Below are positions 32,669 to 41,618 of a stretch of 64,000 nt of DNA, piece by piece. The position numbers and the translations under genes were made by a program. Below the pieces are notes generated by a model. The model had not been told where the DNA came from and did not search any database. It saw only the letters and a program-made list of their open reading frames with translations. Every line of letters begins with the position of its first letter. The first letter of the stretch is position 1. Location of the stretch: positions 1-64,000 of the forward strand of contig JAJTHN010000013.1 of NCBI GenBank assembly GCA_021297895.1, in the 5' to 3' direction. This DNA is from Phycisphaeraceae bacterium. Its GTDB lineage: Bacteria > Planctomycetota > Phycisphaerae > Phycisphaerales > UBA1924.

Positions 32669-34123
32669 ATGCGCAGCCTTGTGTGGTTCAGAAACGACCT
32701 TCGTGTCAGCGACAACACCGCGATGCACAACGCCTTCGACCACGCGGGGGCCTCGTGCGTGGCGCTGCACGTAATCTGTCCGGGCGACTACGTACGGCAT
32801 GACACCGCACCGTACCGCGTTGAGTTCATCCTGCGGACCCTCGCGGTGCTGAGCGCCGACCTGAAGAAGCTCAACATTCCGCTGCTTATCCGTGTCGCGC
32901 CGACACACCGTGATGTGCCGCAGATCGTCGCTCAGGTGGTCCGCGAGGTGAAGGCCGATCGGGTGCTGGCCAATCGGGAGTACGAGGTCAACGAATCCCG
33001 GCGCGATGAAGCGGTCAGCGCAGTGCTGGTCCGCCAGGGCACCAAGTTCACCACATTCACCGATACCGTCGCGATCTGTCCGACCGAGCTCCGCACCGGC
33101 GCCGGCGGGCCGTACACCGTCTTCACGCCATTTAAGCGCGCGTGGATCAAGCGGTTCGACGAACGCGGCGGCGCGCCCGTGCTGCCCGCGCCGCGGCGGC
33201 AGGCGGACACGGGCATCTCCGGCGACAAGGTGCCGGATCGGGTCGAGGGATTCTCGAGCGCGGTTGCCGCGGACCTCTGGCCCGCGGGTGAGCACGCGGC
33301 GATGGCCCGACTTCGCACGTTCTCGGATCGCTCGCTGCGCAGCTACAAGGCCCGCCGCGACTTTCCATCCGCCGACGGCACCAGCGCGATTTCGCCGTAC
33401 CTGGCCTGCGGGGCGGTCTCGTCGCGAACCTGTCTGGCTCTGGCGATGGAGGCGAACGCCGGTCGCCTCGACGACAAGGGCCCGGGCGGCGAGGGCGCTG
33501 CGACATGGGTCAGCGAGATCATCTGGCGCGAGTTTTATAAGTCGATCGTGCATCACTTCCCGCGGGTGTGCATGGGCCGGGCCTTCAAGCCCGAGACCGA
33601 CGCCATTCGTTGGGAAGACAACCCTGCCCACCTTCAAGCCTGGAAGGATGGCCGCACGGGCGTGCCGATCGTCGACGCGGCGATGCGTCAACTCTCCGCC
33701 ACAGGCTGGATGCACAACCGCGCTCGCATGATCGTGGCGATGTTCCTGTCGAAGGATCTGTTCCTGAACTGGCGACACGGTGAGAAGCACTTCATGCTCA
33801 ACCTCATCGACGGCGACCTGGCCAGCAACAACGGCGGCTGGCAGTGGTCGGCCAGCACGGGCACCGACGCCGCGCCGTACTTCCGCATCTTCAACCCGAT
33901 CAGCCAGAGCCGGAACTTCGACCCCGATGGCGCGTACATCCGCCGATGGGTGCCGGAGTTGTCGGGGATCGAGGGCGCGGCGATTCACGCGCCGCACGAT
34001 GAGGACGATGGCCTGCCGCCGATCGCGAGGATGAAGCTCGACTACCCGCGTCCGATCGTCGATCGCGCGAAGGTTCGCGATCGCGTCATGGCCGCGTTCC
34101 AGGGCCTCAAGCCGCGGGCCTGA
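32669..34123 (+). CDS. phr: Deoxyribodipyrimidine photolyase
   Basis: Encodes 484 residues of class I photolyase. It uses FADH- and light to split cyclobutane pyrimidine dimers. The N-terminal antenna domain begins RSLVWFRNDLRVSDNTA. The FAD-binding helical domain shows WVSEIIWREFYKSI, GVPIVDAAMRQLSATGWMHNR, FLNWRHGEKHFM and NNGGWQWSASTGTDAAPYFR, covering Trp-chain positions and the Asn near FAD N5. The ATG at 32669 starts exactly at the conserved strand. It lies 179 bases after folE on the same strand and its stop is 12 bases from the convergent pdeM stop. Confidence 0.94.
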   Translation: MRSLVWFRNDLRVSDNTAMHNAFDHAGASCVALHVICPGDYVRHDTAPYRVEFILRTLAVLSADLKKLNIPLLIRVAPTHRDVPQIVAQVVREVKADRVLANREYEVNESRRDEAVSAVLVRQGTKFTTFTDTVAICPTELRTGAGGPYTVFTPFKRAWIKRFDERGGAPVLPAPRRQADTGISGDKVPDRVEGFSSAVAADLWPAGEHAAMARLRTFSDRSLRSYKARRDFPSADGTSAISPYLACGAVSSRTCLALAMEANAGRLDDKGPGGEGAATWVSEIIWREFYKSIVHHFPRVCMGRAFKPETDAIRWEDNPAHLQAWKDGRTGVPIVDAAMRQLSATGWMHNRARMIVAMFLSKDLFLNWRHGEKHFMLNLIDGDLASNNGGWQWSASTGTDAAPYFRIFNPISQSRNFDPDGAYIRRWVPELSGIEGAAIHAPHDEDDGLPPIARMKLDYPRPIVDRAKVRDRVMAAFQGLKPRA

Positions 34124-34134
34124 TCGGCGCTCGC

Positions 34135-34902
34135 TCAGCGGGCCCACAGCGCACGGGGCGCCTCGATCACCCGACCCGGCCCGACGGCCAGCACGCGCGT
34201 CGGCGCGATATCCGGCGGCAGCGTCGCGATGCTCGCTCCGCCGGTGAAACTGCCGAACGCCGGCACGATCATCAGCCCGCTCCGGATGGCAAAGCACGCC
34301 GACCGCTCCCGGCCGCCCAGCGTGACCATCGGGTGAATGTGCCCCGCGATCGCCAGCGAGCCGGGCACGAGCGCGGGCTCGTGCAACCCCACGACGGCGG
34401 GCCGCGGCTCCCCGCCGGGCCCCGGCGTGCTCGCGAGCAGGCCCCACGGACCGGACACCACGCGCATGCCCCACGAACTCGGCGGGTCGCCCGCGTGTCG
34501 GTCGTGATTGCCGCGGACAAGCGTGAACGTCAGCGGCGCGATCAGCGGCTCGGCCCGCCACGATGCAACCTCGCTCATCACGCCCGGATCTCTTGCGGCA
34601 CGGTTGTGAATCAGGTCGCCGAGGACACCAAGCTCGGTCGCACGCGTCTGGCGAACAAGCGTCGAGAGGCGATCGAGGTCGGCCCGGGCGATGCGCATCG
34701 CCAGGTCACCCGCGATCGGCCGACCGAGAGCGCCGAAACTCGCGGCCTTGCCAAGATGCAGGTCCGCAACGAGCACAACCCGCCGCGACCCATCGGAGAT
34801 GAGCACCGCCGGGCCCGCGGGCGGCGGCACGAGCACGAGCGAGTGTCCATCGACATCGATCGATGTCGCCCCGACGACCTCGTGGATCGATTCGCGGCTC
34901 AT
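34135..34902 (-). CDS. pdeM: Ligase-associated DNA-repair phosphoesterase
   Basis: Encodes 255 residues of calcineurin-like metallophosphoesterases. Motifs: VADLHLGKA, VLGDLIHNR, LVRGNHDRHAGD, and a terminal AGHIHPMV. This type is found with Lhr-like helicase, ATP-dependent ligase and an MBL exonuclease in DNA damage response clusters. Here it is the last gene of exactly that set; its start overlaps the helicase stop by four bases. It is cytoplasmic. Confidence 0.9.
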   Translation of the reverse strand: MSRESIHEVVGATSIDVDGHSLVLVPPPAGPAVLISDGSRRVVLVADLHLGKAASFGALGRPIAGDLAMRIARADLDRLSTLVRQTRATELGVLGDLIHNRAARDPGVMSEVASWRAEPLIAPLTFTLVRGNHDRHAGDPPSSWGMRVVSGPWGLLASTPGPGGEPRPAVVGLHEPALVPGSLAIAGHIHPMVTLGGRERSACFAIRSGLMIVPAFGSFTGGASIATLPPDIAPTRVLAVGPGRVIEAPRALWAR

Positions 34903-37631
34903 CGCGAGCCTCCGCCGCTGCCGCGCCCGCGCCGACCGCCCCGCCCACCACCGCGTCCGCGCAGCCGCGCGCTGCGCTCAACGCGTCGCTCCTCCGCCAA
35001 CTGCGCATCGACGTCGGCAAGGCTCCCGCGCGCGTCGGGCGCATCCGGATTCGGCCGCAACTCCGCACCGACACGCCGCGGCACCTGCAGCGGCAACCCG
35101 TCGCCGGGCAGCGGCTCATCCGCAGTCGCCGAGCCGTCGGCGTATTGCTCAAGGCTCGCGACCATGCGTTGCACCCTGTCGGCCCATTGCTCGCTGGTCA
35201 GGCTCTCGCGCAAACGATCGGCCCAGAGCGGAAACGCGAACGGCGTAAGCCGCGGCGTCTCGATGATCCGGACGCTCCCGGCCTCGAGTCGTTCAAGGCA
35301 CCCCCGCAGCCGGGCGAGCTCCAGTTGCCGATCCATCACCTCGCGCCGCGCCTGATCCAGCAGCAGGTTCCGCGGATCAAACTCGCTGAAGACATCAAAG
35401 AACAGCTCGCTCGACGCCTGCGTCTGACGGCTGCCGCGCTGCGCACCGGGGAAGCTCGGAACCAGCAGCCCGGCGACGCGGGCCACCTCGCGGAACTGCC
35501 TCCGCGCAAGCGCCCCCGCGTTCACGCATGCGATGAGGTCCTCCGTCAGCCCCTCGGTGCTCAGCAGTTCACGCCACCGCTCCGGATCAGGCCAGAACGC
35601 CGTTGTGCTCAGCAGCTCGAAGCCGTAGTCGTTGTACGCCAGACTGAACGTGCGCGGCTCGGCGCGCGCCAGCCTTGCGGCGCACAGCGCGGCGAGCCCC
35701 TCGTGCACAAGCCGTCCCTCCAGCGGGTACACGAACGCGTGCCAGCCCTCGCGCGTGCGGCAATGCTCGATAAGCAACTCATCGCTCACCGGCAGTCGCG
35801 ACCAACGCATCTGCACCGCCAGCACACCCTCGGCGCAGCGCAACTCGGGCGACTCGAGCCGGCCCGAACGCGCCACGGCCAGCGTCCGCCGGACGCGCCG
35901 TGCCAGCTCGTTGCTCAGCGGCATCCGCGATCCCTGCCACGACACGACGCTGCCCGATCGCTTCCGCGCGGGCCTGGTGTACGCGCTCATCTCGCGGACG
36001 CGCACCAGTTCCAGCCTGCGGCCCGCGTAGACGAACACGTCGCCCGGCTTCATCCTCGCGACGAACGACTCCTCGATCGTTCCGAGCGATGCGCCGCTCA
36101 TGGAACGCACGATCATCGCGCTGGCGCTGTCGATGGTGCCGATGCCCAGCCGATGCACCTTGGCCAGCGGCTCGCCCGCGACGCGCCATCGGCCATCGAC
36201 CTGCACCAGGCGCTGAAACCGGTCGTACGTTCGCAGCGCCGCGCCGCCGCGGGCCGCAAAGTCCATGCACCAGCCCCACTGCTCATCGCTCAGCGCGGCG
36301 AACGCGTGGGTCCCGCGCACCTCGTCGCGCAGTTCCGACTCGACGAATCCGTCCCCGCACGCGACGGTCAGCAGATGCTGGCAGAGCACATCGAGACACA
36401 TCGTCAGCGGCTCGCGTCCCTCAACATCACGGTCCATCATCGCGCCGCGCGCCGCATCGAACTCGATGAGTTCCAGCGCGTGCGTCGGCACGCAGACGAT
36501 CGACGAGACACGCCCGGGCTGATGCCCCGACCGGCCCGCACGCTGCAGCAGCCGCGCGACGCCCTTGGGCGATCCGATCTGGATCACCTGATCAACCGGC
36601 GGGAAGTCCACGCCCAGGTCCAGGCTCGACGTGCACACGACCACGCGCACCCGCCCCGCCTTCAACTCGCCCTCGACCACGCCGCGCAGGTCGCGATCGA
36701 GCGAGCCATGATGAATCGCGAGCCTGCCCGTTGGCATCTGCTCACCCGTATCGGTGTTCACGATCGGCTCGATCCAGTCGGGCCGCGCCCGCGCCAGCGC
36801 CTGGAACCAGATCTCCGCCTGCCCGCGCGTGTTGGTGAACAACAGAGTCGTTCCGGCGCTCTCGATCTTCTCCAGCACCGCCGGCAGGAGCCGCAGGCCC
36901 AGGTGCCCCGCCCACGGGAACCGCTCGATGTCCTTTGGCAGCAGCGTCTGCACCTCGATGCGCTTGGTGTCCTCCGCACGCACGAGTTCACCCGCCGGCG
37001 CGCTCGCACCGCCCCGTCCGAGCAGCGCGGCCATCGCGCCCGGCAAGTTCGCCAGCGTGGCCGATACGCCCCAGACTCGCAGCGCCGGTACCAAGGCGCG
37101 AAGGCGAGCCAGCGCCAGTTCCACCTGCACGCCGCGTTTGGTTCCCAGCAGTTCGTGCCACTCATCGACAACGCTCAGCCGCGTCCCCGCGAACATCCGG
37201 TCACAACCCGCGTACGACATCAGCAGACTCAGGCTCTCGGGCGTGGTCACCAGCGCATCGGGCATGCGCTCGCGCTGGCGCTTCTTGATCGCCGCGGCCG
37301 TATCGCCGGTGCGCAGTTCGACCGTCCAATCGAGCCCCATCGCATCCGCCGCGGCCTGCAGCGAGGCCCGCGTGTCGCTCGCCAGCGCCCGCAGCGGCGT
37401 GATCCACAGCGCCTTGAGCCCCGGCCCACGCGCAACCGCCGCGTCGCCCGCCGCCTCATTGAGCAGGCCCATCCACACCGCGAGCGTCTTGCCCGCACCC
37501 GTCGGCGCGTTGAGCAGCCCCGACCGGCCGCACGCATAGGCGTCCCACACGCGCTCCTGAAACGGCGCCGGCACCCAGCCGCGCTGCGCGAACATCGTGT
37601 GCGCAGGGGTCTGACATGAGCGATCGCTCAT
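34899..37631 (-). CDS. Ligase-associated DEXH-box helicase (Lhr-like)
   Basis: Encodes 910 residues. A superfamily 2 helicase: Walker A NAPTGAGKTLAVW near residue 45, motif II as DEWHELLG, motif III SATLAN, and motifs V and VI in VVCTSSLDLGVDFPPVDQVIQIGSPKGVARLLQRAGRSGH. A winged-helix and Lhr-core region follows. It probably unwinds DNA or DNA-RNA hybrids with 3'-5' polarity during repair, by analogy with Lhr. Four-base overlaps on both sides couple it to the ligase and pdeM. The length agrees with the ligase-associated subfamily (about 800-900). Confidence 0.92.
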   Translation of the reverse strand: MSDRSCQTPAHTMFAQRGWVPAPFQERVWDAYACGRSGLLNAPTGAGKTLAVWMGLLNEAAGDAAVARGPGLKALWITPLRALASDTRASLQAAADAMGLDWTVELRTGDTAAAIKKRQRERMPDALVTTPESLSLLMSYAGCDRMFAGTRLSVVDEWHELLGTKRGVQVELALARLRALVPALRVWGVSATLANLPGAMAALLGRGGASAPAGELVRAEDTKRIEVQTLLPKDIERFPWAGHLGLRLLPAVLEKIESAGTTLLFTNTRGQAEIWFQALARARPDWIEPIVNTDTGEQMPTGRLAIHHGSLDRDLRGVVEGELKAGRVRVVVCTSSLDLGVDFPPVDQVIQIGSPKGVARLLQRAGRSGHQPGRVSSIVCVPTHALELIEFDAARGAMMDRDVEGREPLTMCLDVLCQHLLTVACGDGFVESELRDEVRGTHAFAALSDEQWGWCMDFAARGGAALRTYDRFQRLVQVDGRWRVAGEPLAKVHRLGIGTIDSASAMIVRSMSGASLGTIEESFVARMKPGDVFVYAGRRLELVRVREMSAYTRPARKRSGSVVSWQGSRMPLSNELARRVRRTLAVARSGRLESPELRCAEGVLAVQMRWSRLPVSDELLIEHCRTREGWHAFVYPLEGRLVHEGLAALCAARLARAEPRTFSLAYNDYGFELLSTTAFWPDPERWRELLSTEGLTEDLIACVNAGALARRQFREVARVAGLLVPSFPGAQRGSRQTQASSELFFDVFSEFDPRNLLLDQARREVMDRQLELARLRGCLERLEAGSVRIIETPRLTPFAFPLWADRLRESLTSEQWADRVQRMVASLEQYADGSATADEPLPGDGLPLQVPRRVGAELRPNPDAPDARGSLADVDAQLAEERRVERSARLRGRGGGRGGRRGRGSGGGSR

Positions 37632-39550
37632 CGCGGCCCCCCTCGGGCACGTGAGCGCCCACGCAAGGAAGCGGGCACCGCATCCATCGCCGATGTCGGC
37701 AGCATCGCGCGCAGCGCGGCGAGCGTATCGGCCTCCGCAGGCTTCTTGTCCGTGCGCCAGCGGCTCATCCGCGGGAATCGGACGCTCAGGCCGGACCTGT
37801 GCCGCGTGCTGATCGCCACACCCTCAAAGGCGATCTCGAACACAAGTTCAGGGCGAACGACGCGAAAGCCCGAGCCCGCGCGATCCGCACCGGCCCGGTC
37901 GATCGCCGCCTCTCGGACAAACGCATCGACCCGCGCCATCTCCTCATCGCTCAGCCCCGAATACGCCTTGGCGAACGGCACCAACTCGCCCTCGCCGCGT
38001 TCAGGCCCGGACCAAAGCGCAAAGGTGTAGTCCGAGTACAGCGATGCGCGCCGACCGCTGCCGCGCTGGGCGTACACGAGCACCGCGTCGAGCGTGTACG
38101 GATCGATCTTCCACTTCCACCAGCCGCGTGCCCCCTCGCCCGCATCCGCCGAGGCGCTCGCGTCCACACGCCGTCCCTGCCCGTACGGCGAGAGCCGGTG
38201 CTTGAGCATGAGCCCCTCGACACTAATCTCGCGCGAACGCGCCCGCAGCGCCGCCAGTTCGGCCCACGTCGCCACGCCCGTGCCGCTCGATTCTCCGCCA
38301 CCGGCCACTTGCGGCGAAAGCAGCATGGTCCGCCGCGCATCGCCGTCAAGCCCCTCGACGATCGACTCCAGCAGCGCACGACGCTCAAACTGAGGCAGCC
38401 CGCGAACATCGCGTCCTCCATGCTCCAGCACGTCGTACGCGACGAAGACCACCGGCACATCATGAAACAGCCGATCGCTCTGCCCCTTTCGCTGCATGCG
38501 CGTCTGAAGCATGGCGAACGGGGCGGGCCGCCCGGGCATCGCCAGCGGACCCTGCACCGGGCCCCCAGAACCAGCCGAATCCCACGCGAGCACCTCGCCA
38601 TCGAGCACCGTGCCCGGACCGAGCGATTGCGCGGCACGCGCAACCTCCGGAAACCGATCGGTCGTGACCTCCTCGCCGCGTGACCAGAGCATCGGCAGCG
38701 ACGCGTCATCGCCGCGCCGAATCAACTGACATCGCACGCCATCGAACTTCCACTCCGCCATCCACGGCCCCGGCTCGCCCAGCGTGCGTGCGGGCTCATC
38801 GGCATTCGTCGGCAACTGCAGGGCCAGGTAGAACGGATACGGCTGGGACTCATCCATCGCGTGCGCTGCGCCGGGCTCATTGACCGGCGCATGCTCCCCG
38901 CCGCCACCGCCGCTCGAGGACGGTCCCGCCTCACCTCTCGCCGTCGCGCTGCGCGCCGGCGCGCAGATTCTCGCCAGCGCTTCGGGCGTCGCGTTCCACT
39001 GTCCCATCACCCGATGCTCGATCACCGCCGGGTCGACACCCACCGCCGCCGCGAGGCCGCGGACCGCCATCGCGCGCGACACGCCCACGCGATACGTACC
39101 GCTGACGAGCTTGTGCAGCACGAACCGCTCCCGCGGCTCGAGCACGCTCCAGAGCCCGATCATCCGCTCGCGGCGTTCCGCCGCGCCCATCCGCCGCATC
39201 GGGATGAGGTGCCGCTCGATGACCTCCGCCAGCGTCGGGGCCAGTCGATCACCACCGGCGGTGCCAGCCTCGCGCCTGGGCAGCAGCAGCGCAATGGTCT
39301 CACCAAGATCGCCCACGCTCGCGTAGCACTCATCGAGCATCCATGAAGCGACCCCCGCGCTCTGGCAGGCCCACTGCCGAAGTTCCGTGCTCGTGACCAC
39401 GCGCTTCAGCCTGTTGCCCACCAGCAGCCAAAGGGCCCACGCCGCGTCGCCTGGTGGCGCATCGCGGAAGTACCGCTCGATCGCGGCGAGCTTCTCGCTC
39501 GTGCGCGTCGTCGCGTCCAGCTCGTCGTACATCTTCGTGAAGCGCATCAT
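37628..39550 (-). CDS. ATP-dependent DNA ligase, repair-cluster type
   Basis: Encodes 640 residues. The N-terminal DNA-binding domain ([17 protein letters not shown]) is followed by the adenylation domain with nucleophile Lys268 in WMAEWKFDGVRCQ, motif IV-like SVEGLMLKH and motif V WWKWKIDPYTLDAVLV, then an OB fold. A Ser/Gly-rich linker is visible at about residues 200-235. The subfamily normally has about 530 residues, so the linker and another insert (about 320-340) lengthen it. It seals nicks in coupled work with the exonuclease, helicase and phosphoesterase encoded alongside. Confidence 0.92.
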   Translation of the reverse strand: MMRFTKMYDELDATTRTSEKLAAIERYFRDAPPGDAAWALWLLVGNRLKRVVTSTELRQWACQSAGVASWMLDECYASVGDLGETIALLLPRREAGTAGGDRLAPTLAEVIERHLIPMRRMGAAERRERMIGLWSVLEPRERFVLHKLVSGTYRVGVSRAMAVRGLAAAVGVDPAVIEHRVMGQWNATPEALARICAPARSATARGEAGPSSSGGGGGEHAPVNEPGAAHAMDESQPYPFYLALQLPTNADEPARTLGEPGPWMAEWKFDGVRCQLIRRGDDASLPMLWSRGEEVTTDRFPEVARAAQSLGPGTVLDGEVLAWDSAGSGGPVQGPLAMPGRPAPFAMLQTRMQRKGQSDRLFHDVPVVFVAYDVLEHGGRDVRGLPQFERRALLESIVEGLDGDARRTMLLSPQVAGGGESSGTGVATWAELAALRARSREISVEGLMLKHRLSPYGQGRRVDASASADAGEGARGWWKWKIDPYTLDAVLVYAQRGSGRRASLYSDYTFALWSGPERGEGELVPFAKAYSGLSDEEMARVDAFVREAAIDRAGADRAGSGFRVVRPELVFEIAFEGVAISTRHRSGLSVRFPRMSRWRTDKKPAEADTLAALRAMLPTSAMDAVPASLRGRSRARGGPR

Positions 39551-40677
39551 GCGTCGCGCTCCGCGCCGGTACCGCCGCTCGCGTCACCAACCGGCTCGCC
39601 GTCCGCTTCACCATCCTCGGCCGCTGCTCCCGGCGCTTCGCCCACGTACCGCGTCGCGACCGCGAACGCGTCGACACCCGTTTCGCGCAGGTGCCGAACC
39701 ATCGGGCTGACAAACCCGTGCGTCACGCCCACACGCTCCGCGCCGGTCTGGCGGATCGTTCCCATCAGGCCGGGCCAGTCGGCGTGGTCGGAGATCACAA
39801 ACCCGCGGGCCAGACCCGCCCTGCGGCGCACGCCGCGGAGTTGCATCCATCCCGAAGCCGACGCGATCGCGAGGTCATCCGCCCCGCTCGCACGCTCGAT
39901 GCCGCGCAGCCACGCCGACCCCGCGATCGATGCCGGGCCGATCACCAGCGCCTTGCTCCCCGCGGCCTTGGCGCTCGCCTTGGTCGCATGCTCGAATGCA
40001 GGCAGCACCGCGCCCGCTCGCGCGTACGCCGCCGTGAGTTCAACCGCCGCGCCGTGCAGCAGAATCGGCCCGGCCAGCCCCGCACGGGCCAGACCGGCCA
40101 TCAGCCGCTGCGTCTTGCCGAGTGAGTACGCCAGCAGAACGCTCAGGCATCCGTTCGCCGCGTTGTGGTGCCACCACGCCGAGACCTCTCGCATGAGTTC
40201 TTCGTTGCTCCGCCAGCGATAGATCGGTAGCCCGAATGTGCTCTCGGTGATGAACGTGTCGCATCGCACAGGCTCGAACGCCTCACTCACGCCGTCATCG
40301 GCGACCTTGTAGTCGCCCGATACCACCCACGTTTCGCCCTTCGGCCCCGCGCTCCCGCCGATCCGCTCGACGCGCACCTGCGCCGATCCGAGCACGTGCC
40401 CCGCCGGGTGCAGCGAGACACGCACATCGCCCAGCCTGACCGCCCCGGCCAGGCCCCACGGAATCGCGGTGATCTTCGCGCCCGGCCCGAGCCGCGCTCG
40501 CAGCACGTGCTCGCCCGATGGCGAGGTAAGATATTCATCGGCACCAGCGCGCGCGTGGTCCGAGTGCGCATGCGTGATGATCGCGCGCACACCCGCCCGC
40601 GGCCGCCACGGGTCCACCGCGAACCCGCCGTCGGCACAGAACAGCCCGACCTCGCTCGTGTCCAGCAGTGCGGACAT
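39547..40677 (-). CDS. Ligase-associated DNA exonuclease, MBL fold
   Basis: Encodes 376 residues. A metallo-beta-lactamase/beta-CASP-like nuclease: [10 protein letters not shown] carries the metal ligands, [14 protein letters not shown] the next His, VVSGDYKV the Asp, and [17 protein letters not shown] is typical of this group. It processes DNA ends in the LHR-type repair cluster. ATG 40677 begins at the conserved N-terminus ([26 protein letters not shown] shortened here); upstream codons are shadow sequence. First gene of the four-gene minus-strand operon. C-terminal 30 residues are acidic low complexity. Confidence 0.9.
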   Translation of the reverse strand: MSALLDTSEVGLFCADGGFAVDPWRPRAGVRAIITHAHSDHARAGADEYLTSPSGEHVLRARLGPGAKITAIPWGLAGAVRLGDVRVSLHPAGHVLGSAQVRVERIGGSAGPKGETWVVSGDYKVADDGVSEAFEPVRCDTFITESTFGLPIYRWRSNEELMREVSAWWHHNAANGCLSVLLAYSLGKTQRLMAGLARAGLAGPILLHGAAVELTAAYARAGAVLPAFEHATKASAKAAGSKALVIGPASIAGSAWLRGIERASGADDLAIASASGWMQLRGVRRRAGLARGFVISDHADWPGLMGTIRQTGAERVGVTHGFVSPMVRHLRETGVDAFAVATRYVGEAPGAAAEDGEADGEPVGDASGGTGAERDA

Positions 40678-40753
40678 CGCCCCGAAGATAGGCACCCGAA
40701 CAGGCTCCGAGCATTCGCCTCTTCCAAAACGCCGATCAGTTCCAGAGTTCACC

Positions 40754-41176
40754 GTGCCCGACCGCCGACACAAGTCCACGCCGAACGCGCACCTGCCCAC
40801 CAAGCCCTGCGCCGTCTGCGGCCGCTCGATCACCTGGCGCAAGAAGTGGGAACGCGACTGGGAGAACATTCGCTACTGCTCAGACGCCTGCCGCCGCGCG
40901 GGCGTTACCGACACCGATGCCGCACTGGAACTGGCGATCCTCCGGCTGCTCAGGGAGCTCCGCGCCGCCGACGCGACCATCTGCCCCAGTCAGGCCGCGA
41001 TCGCCGTCGCCGGGAACGTGCCGGAAGCGTGGCGACCGCTCATGGAGCCGGCTCGAGCCGCGGCTCGAAGGCTCGTCGATAAGGGCCAGATCGACATCAC
41101 CCAGGGCGGTCGAGTCGTTGACCCCAGCACCGCCCGCGGCCCGATTCGCCTGCGACTTCGCCGCTCCGCCCGATGA
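40754..41176 (+). CDS. DUF2256-DUF3253 fusion protein
   Basis: Encodes 140 residues. The N-terminal half is a DUF2256 zinc knuckle ([18 protein letters not shown], then RYCSDACRR). The C-terminal half is a DUF3253 winged-helix-like domain ([24 protein letters not shown]). Such fusions occur in many bacteria, often near photolyase/cryptochrome genes, without an assigned function. The start is a GTG at 40754, the first in-frame start after the divergent exonuclease gene; the ribosome site is weak. DNA or nucleotide binding is inferred only. Confidence 0.82.
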   Translation: MPDRRHKSTPNAHLPTKPCAVCGRSITWRKKWERDWENIRYCSDACRRAGVTDTDAALELAILRLLRELRAADATICPSQAAIAVAGNVPEAWRPLMEPARAAARRLVDKGQIDITQGGRVVDPSTARGPIRLRLRRSAR

Positions 41177-41279
41177 TCGCCCGAACCCCGCCGCGAGGGA
41201 TCCCCCGTGCCTGTATGCTCGTACGGATTCCCGGGCGATCGCGCCCGAACCTCGCACCCTCGCAGGAACCGGGACACAC

Positions 41280-41552
41280 ATGGGCAAAGCAGTCGTCGAT
41301 CCGGCCGAACTCCGTCGCTTCGCGATGGACCTCAAGCGCTTCACGGCCAACCTGCAGGGCCAGATGGCGGTCCTTTCCGGTCGGCTCGTTACGCTGGGCC
41401 AGTCCTGGCGGGATCAGGAGCAGGTCAAGTTCGTCGAGGAGTTCGAGCAGACGATGAAGGTGCTCAACCGCTTCAACGACCTCTCGACCCAGCACATCCC
41501 GTTCCTGATCAAGAAGGCCGAAAAGATCGAGGAGTATCTCAACCAGCGCTGA
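41280..41552 (+). CDS. WXG100-like small protein
   Basis: Encodes 90 residues, all predicted helical. It is the size of WXG100 (ESAT-6-like) proteins, with Trp43 in a QSWRDQEQ turn in place of the canonical WxG, between two helices (LRRFAMDLKRFTANLQGQM and KFVEEFEQTMKVLNRFNDL). No signal peptide, as expected of type VII substrates. The C-terminus ends YLNQR, not the classic YxxxD/E tail. It is first in a four-gene set with an FtsK/SpoIIIE ATPase, which is the main reason for the assignment. Confidence 0.72.
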   Translation: MGKAVVDPAELRRFAMDLKRFTANLQGQMAVLSGRLVTLGQSWRDQEQVKFVEEFEQTMKVLNRFNDLSTQHIPFLIKKAEKIEEYLNQR

Positions 41553-41618
41553 AGCGAGCCCTGCTCCGCCGCATCCTCGGCGGCAAGCTCGATCGGCACG
41601 GGATGAGCAGCCCACGAC

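Noticed and set aside
32207-34561. 784-codon minus-strand frame across folE, phr and pdeM
   Set aside because: Its translation is Arg/Ala/His/Asp-rich with no family resemblance and lies opposite folE and the clearly conserved photolyase; a GC-driven antisense frame.
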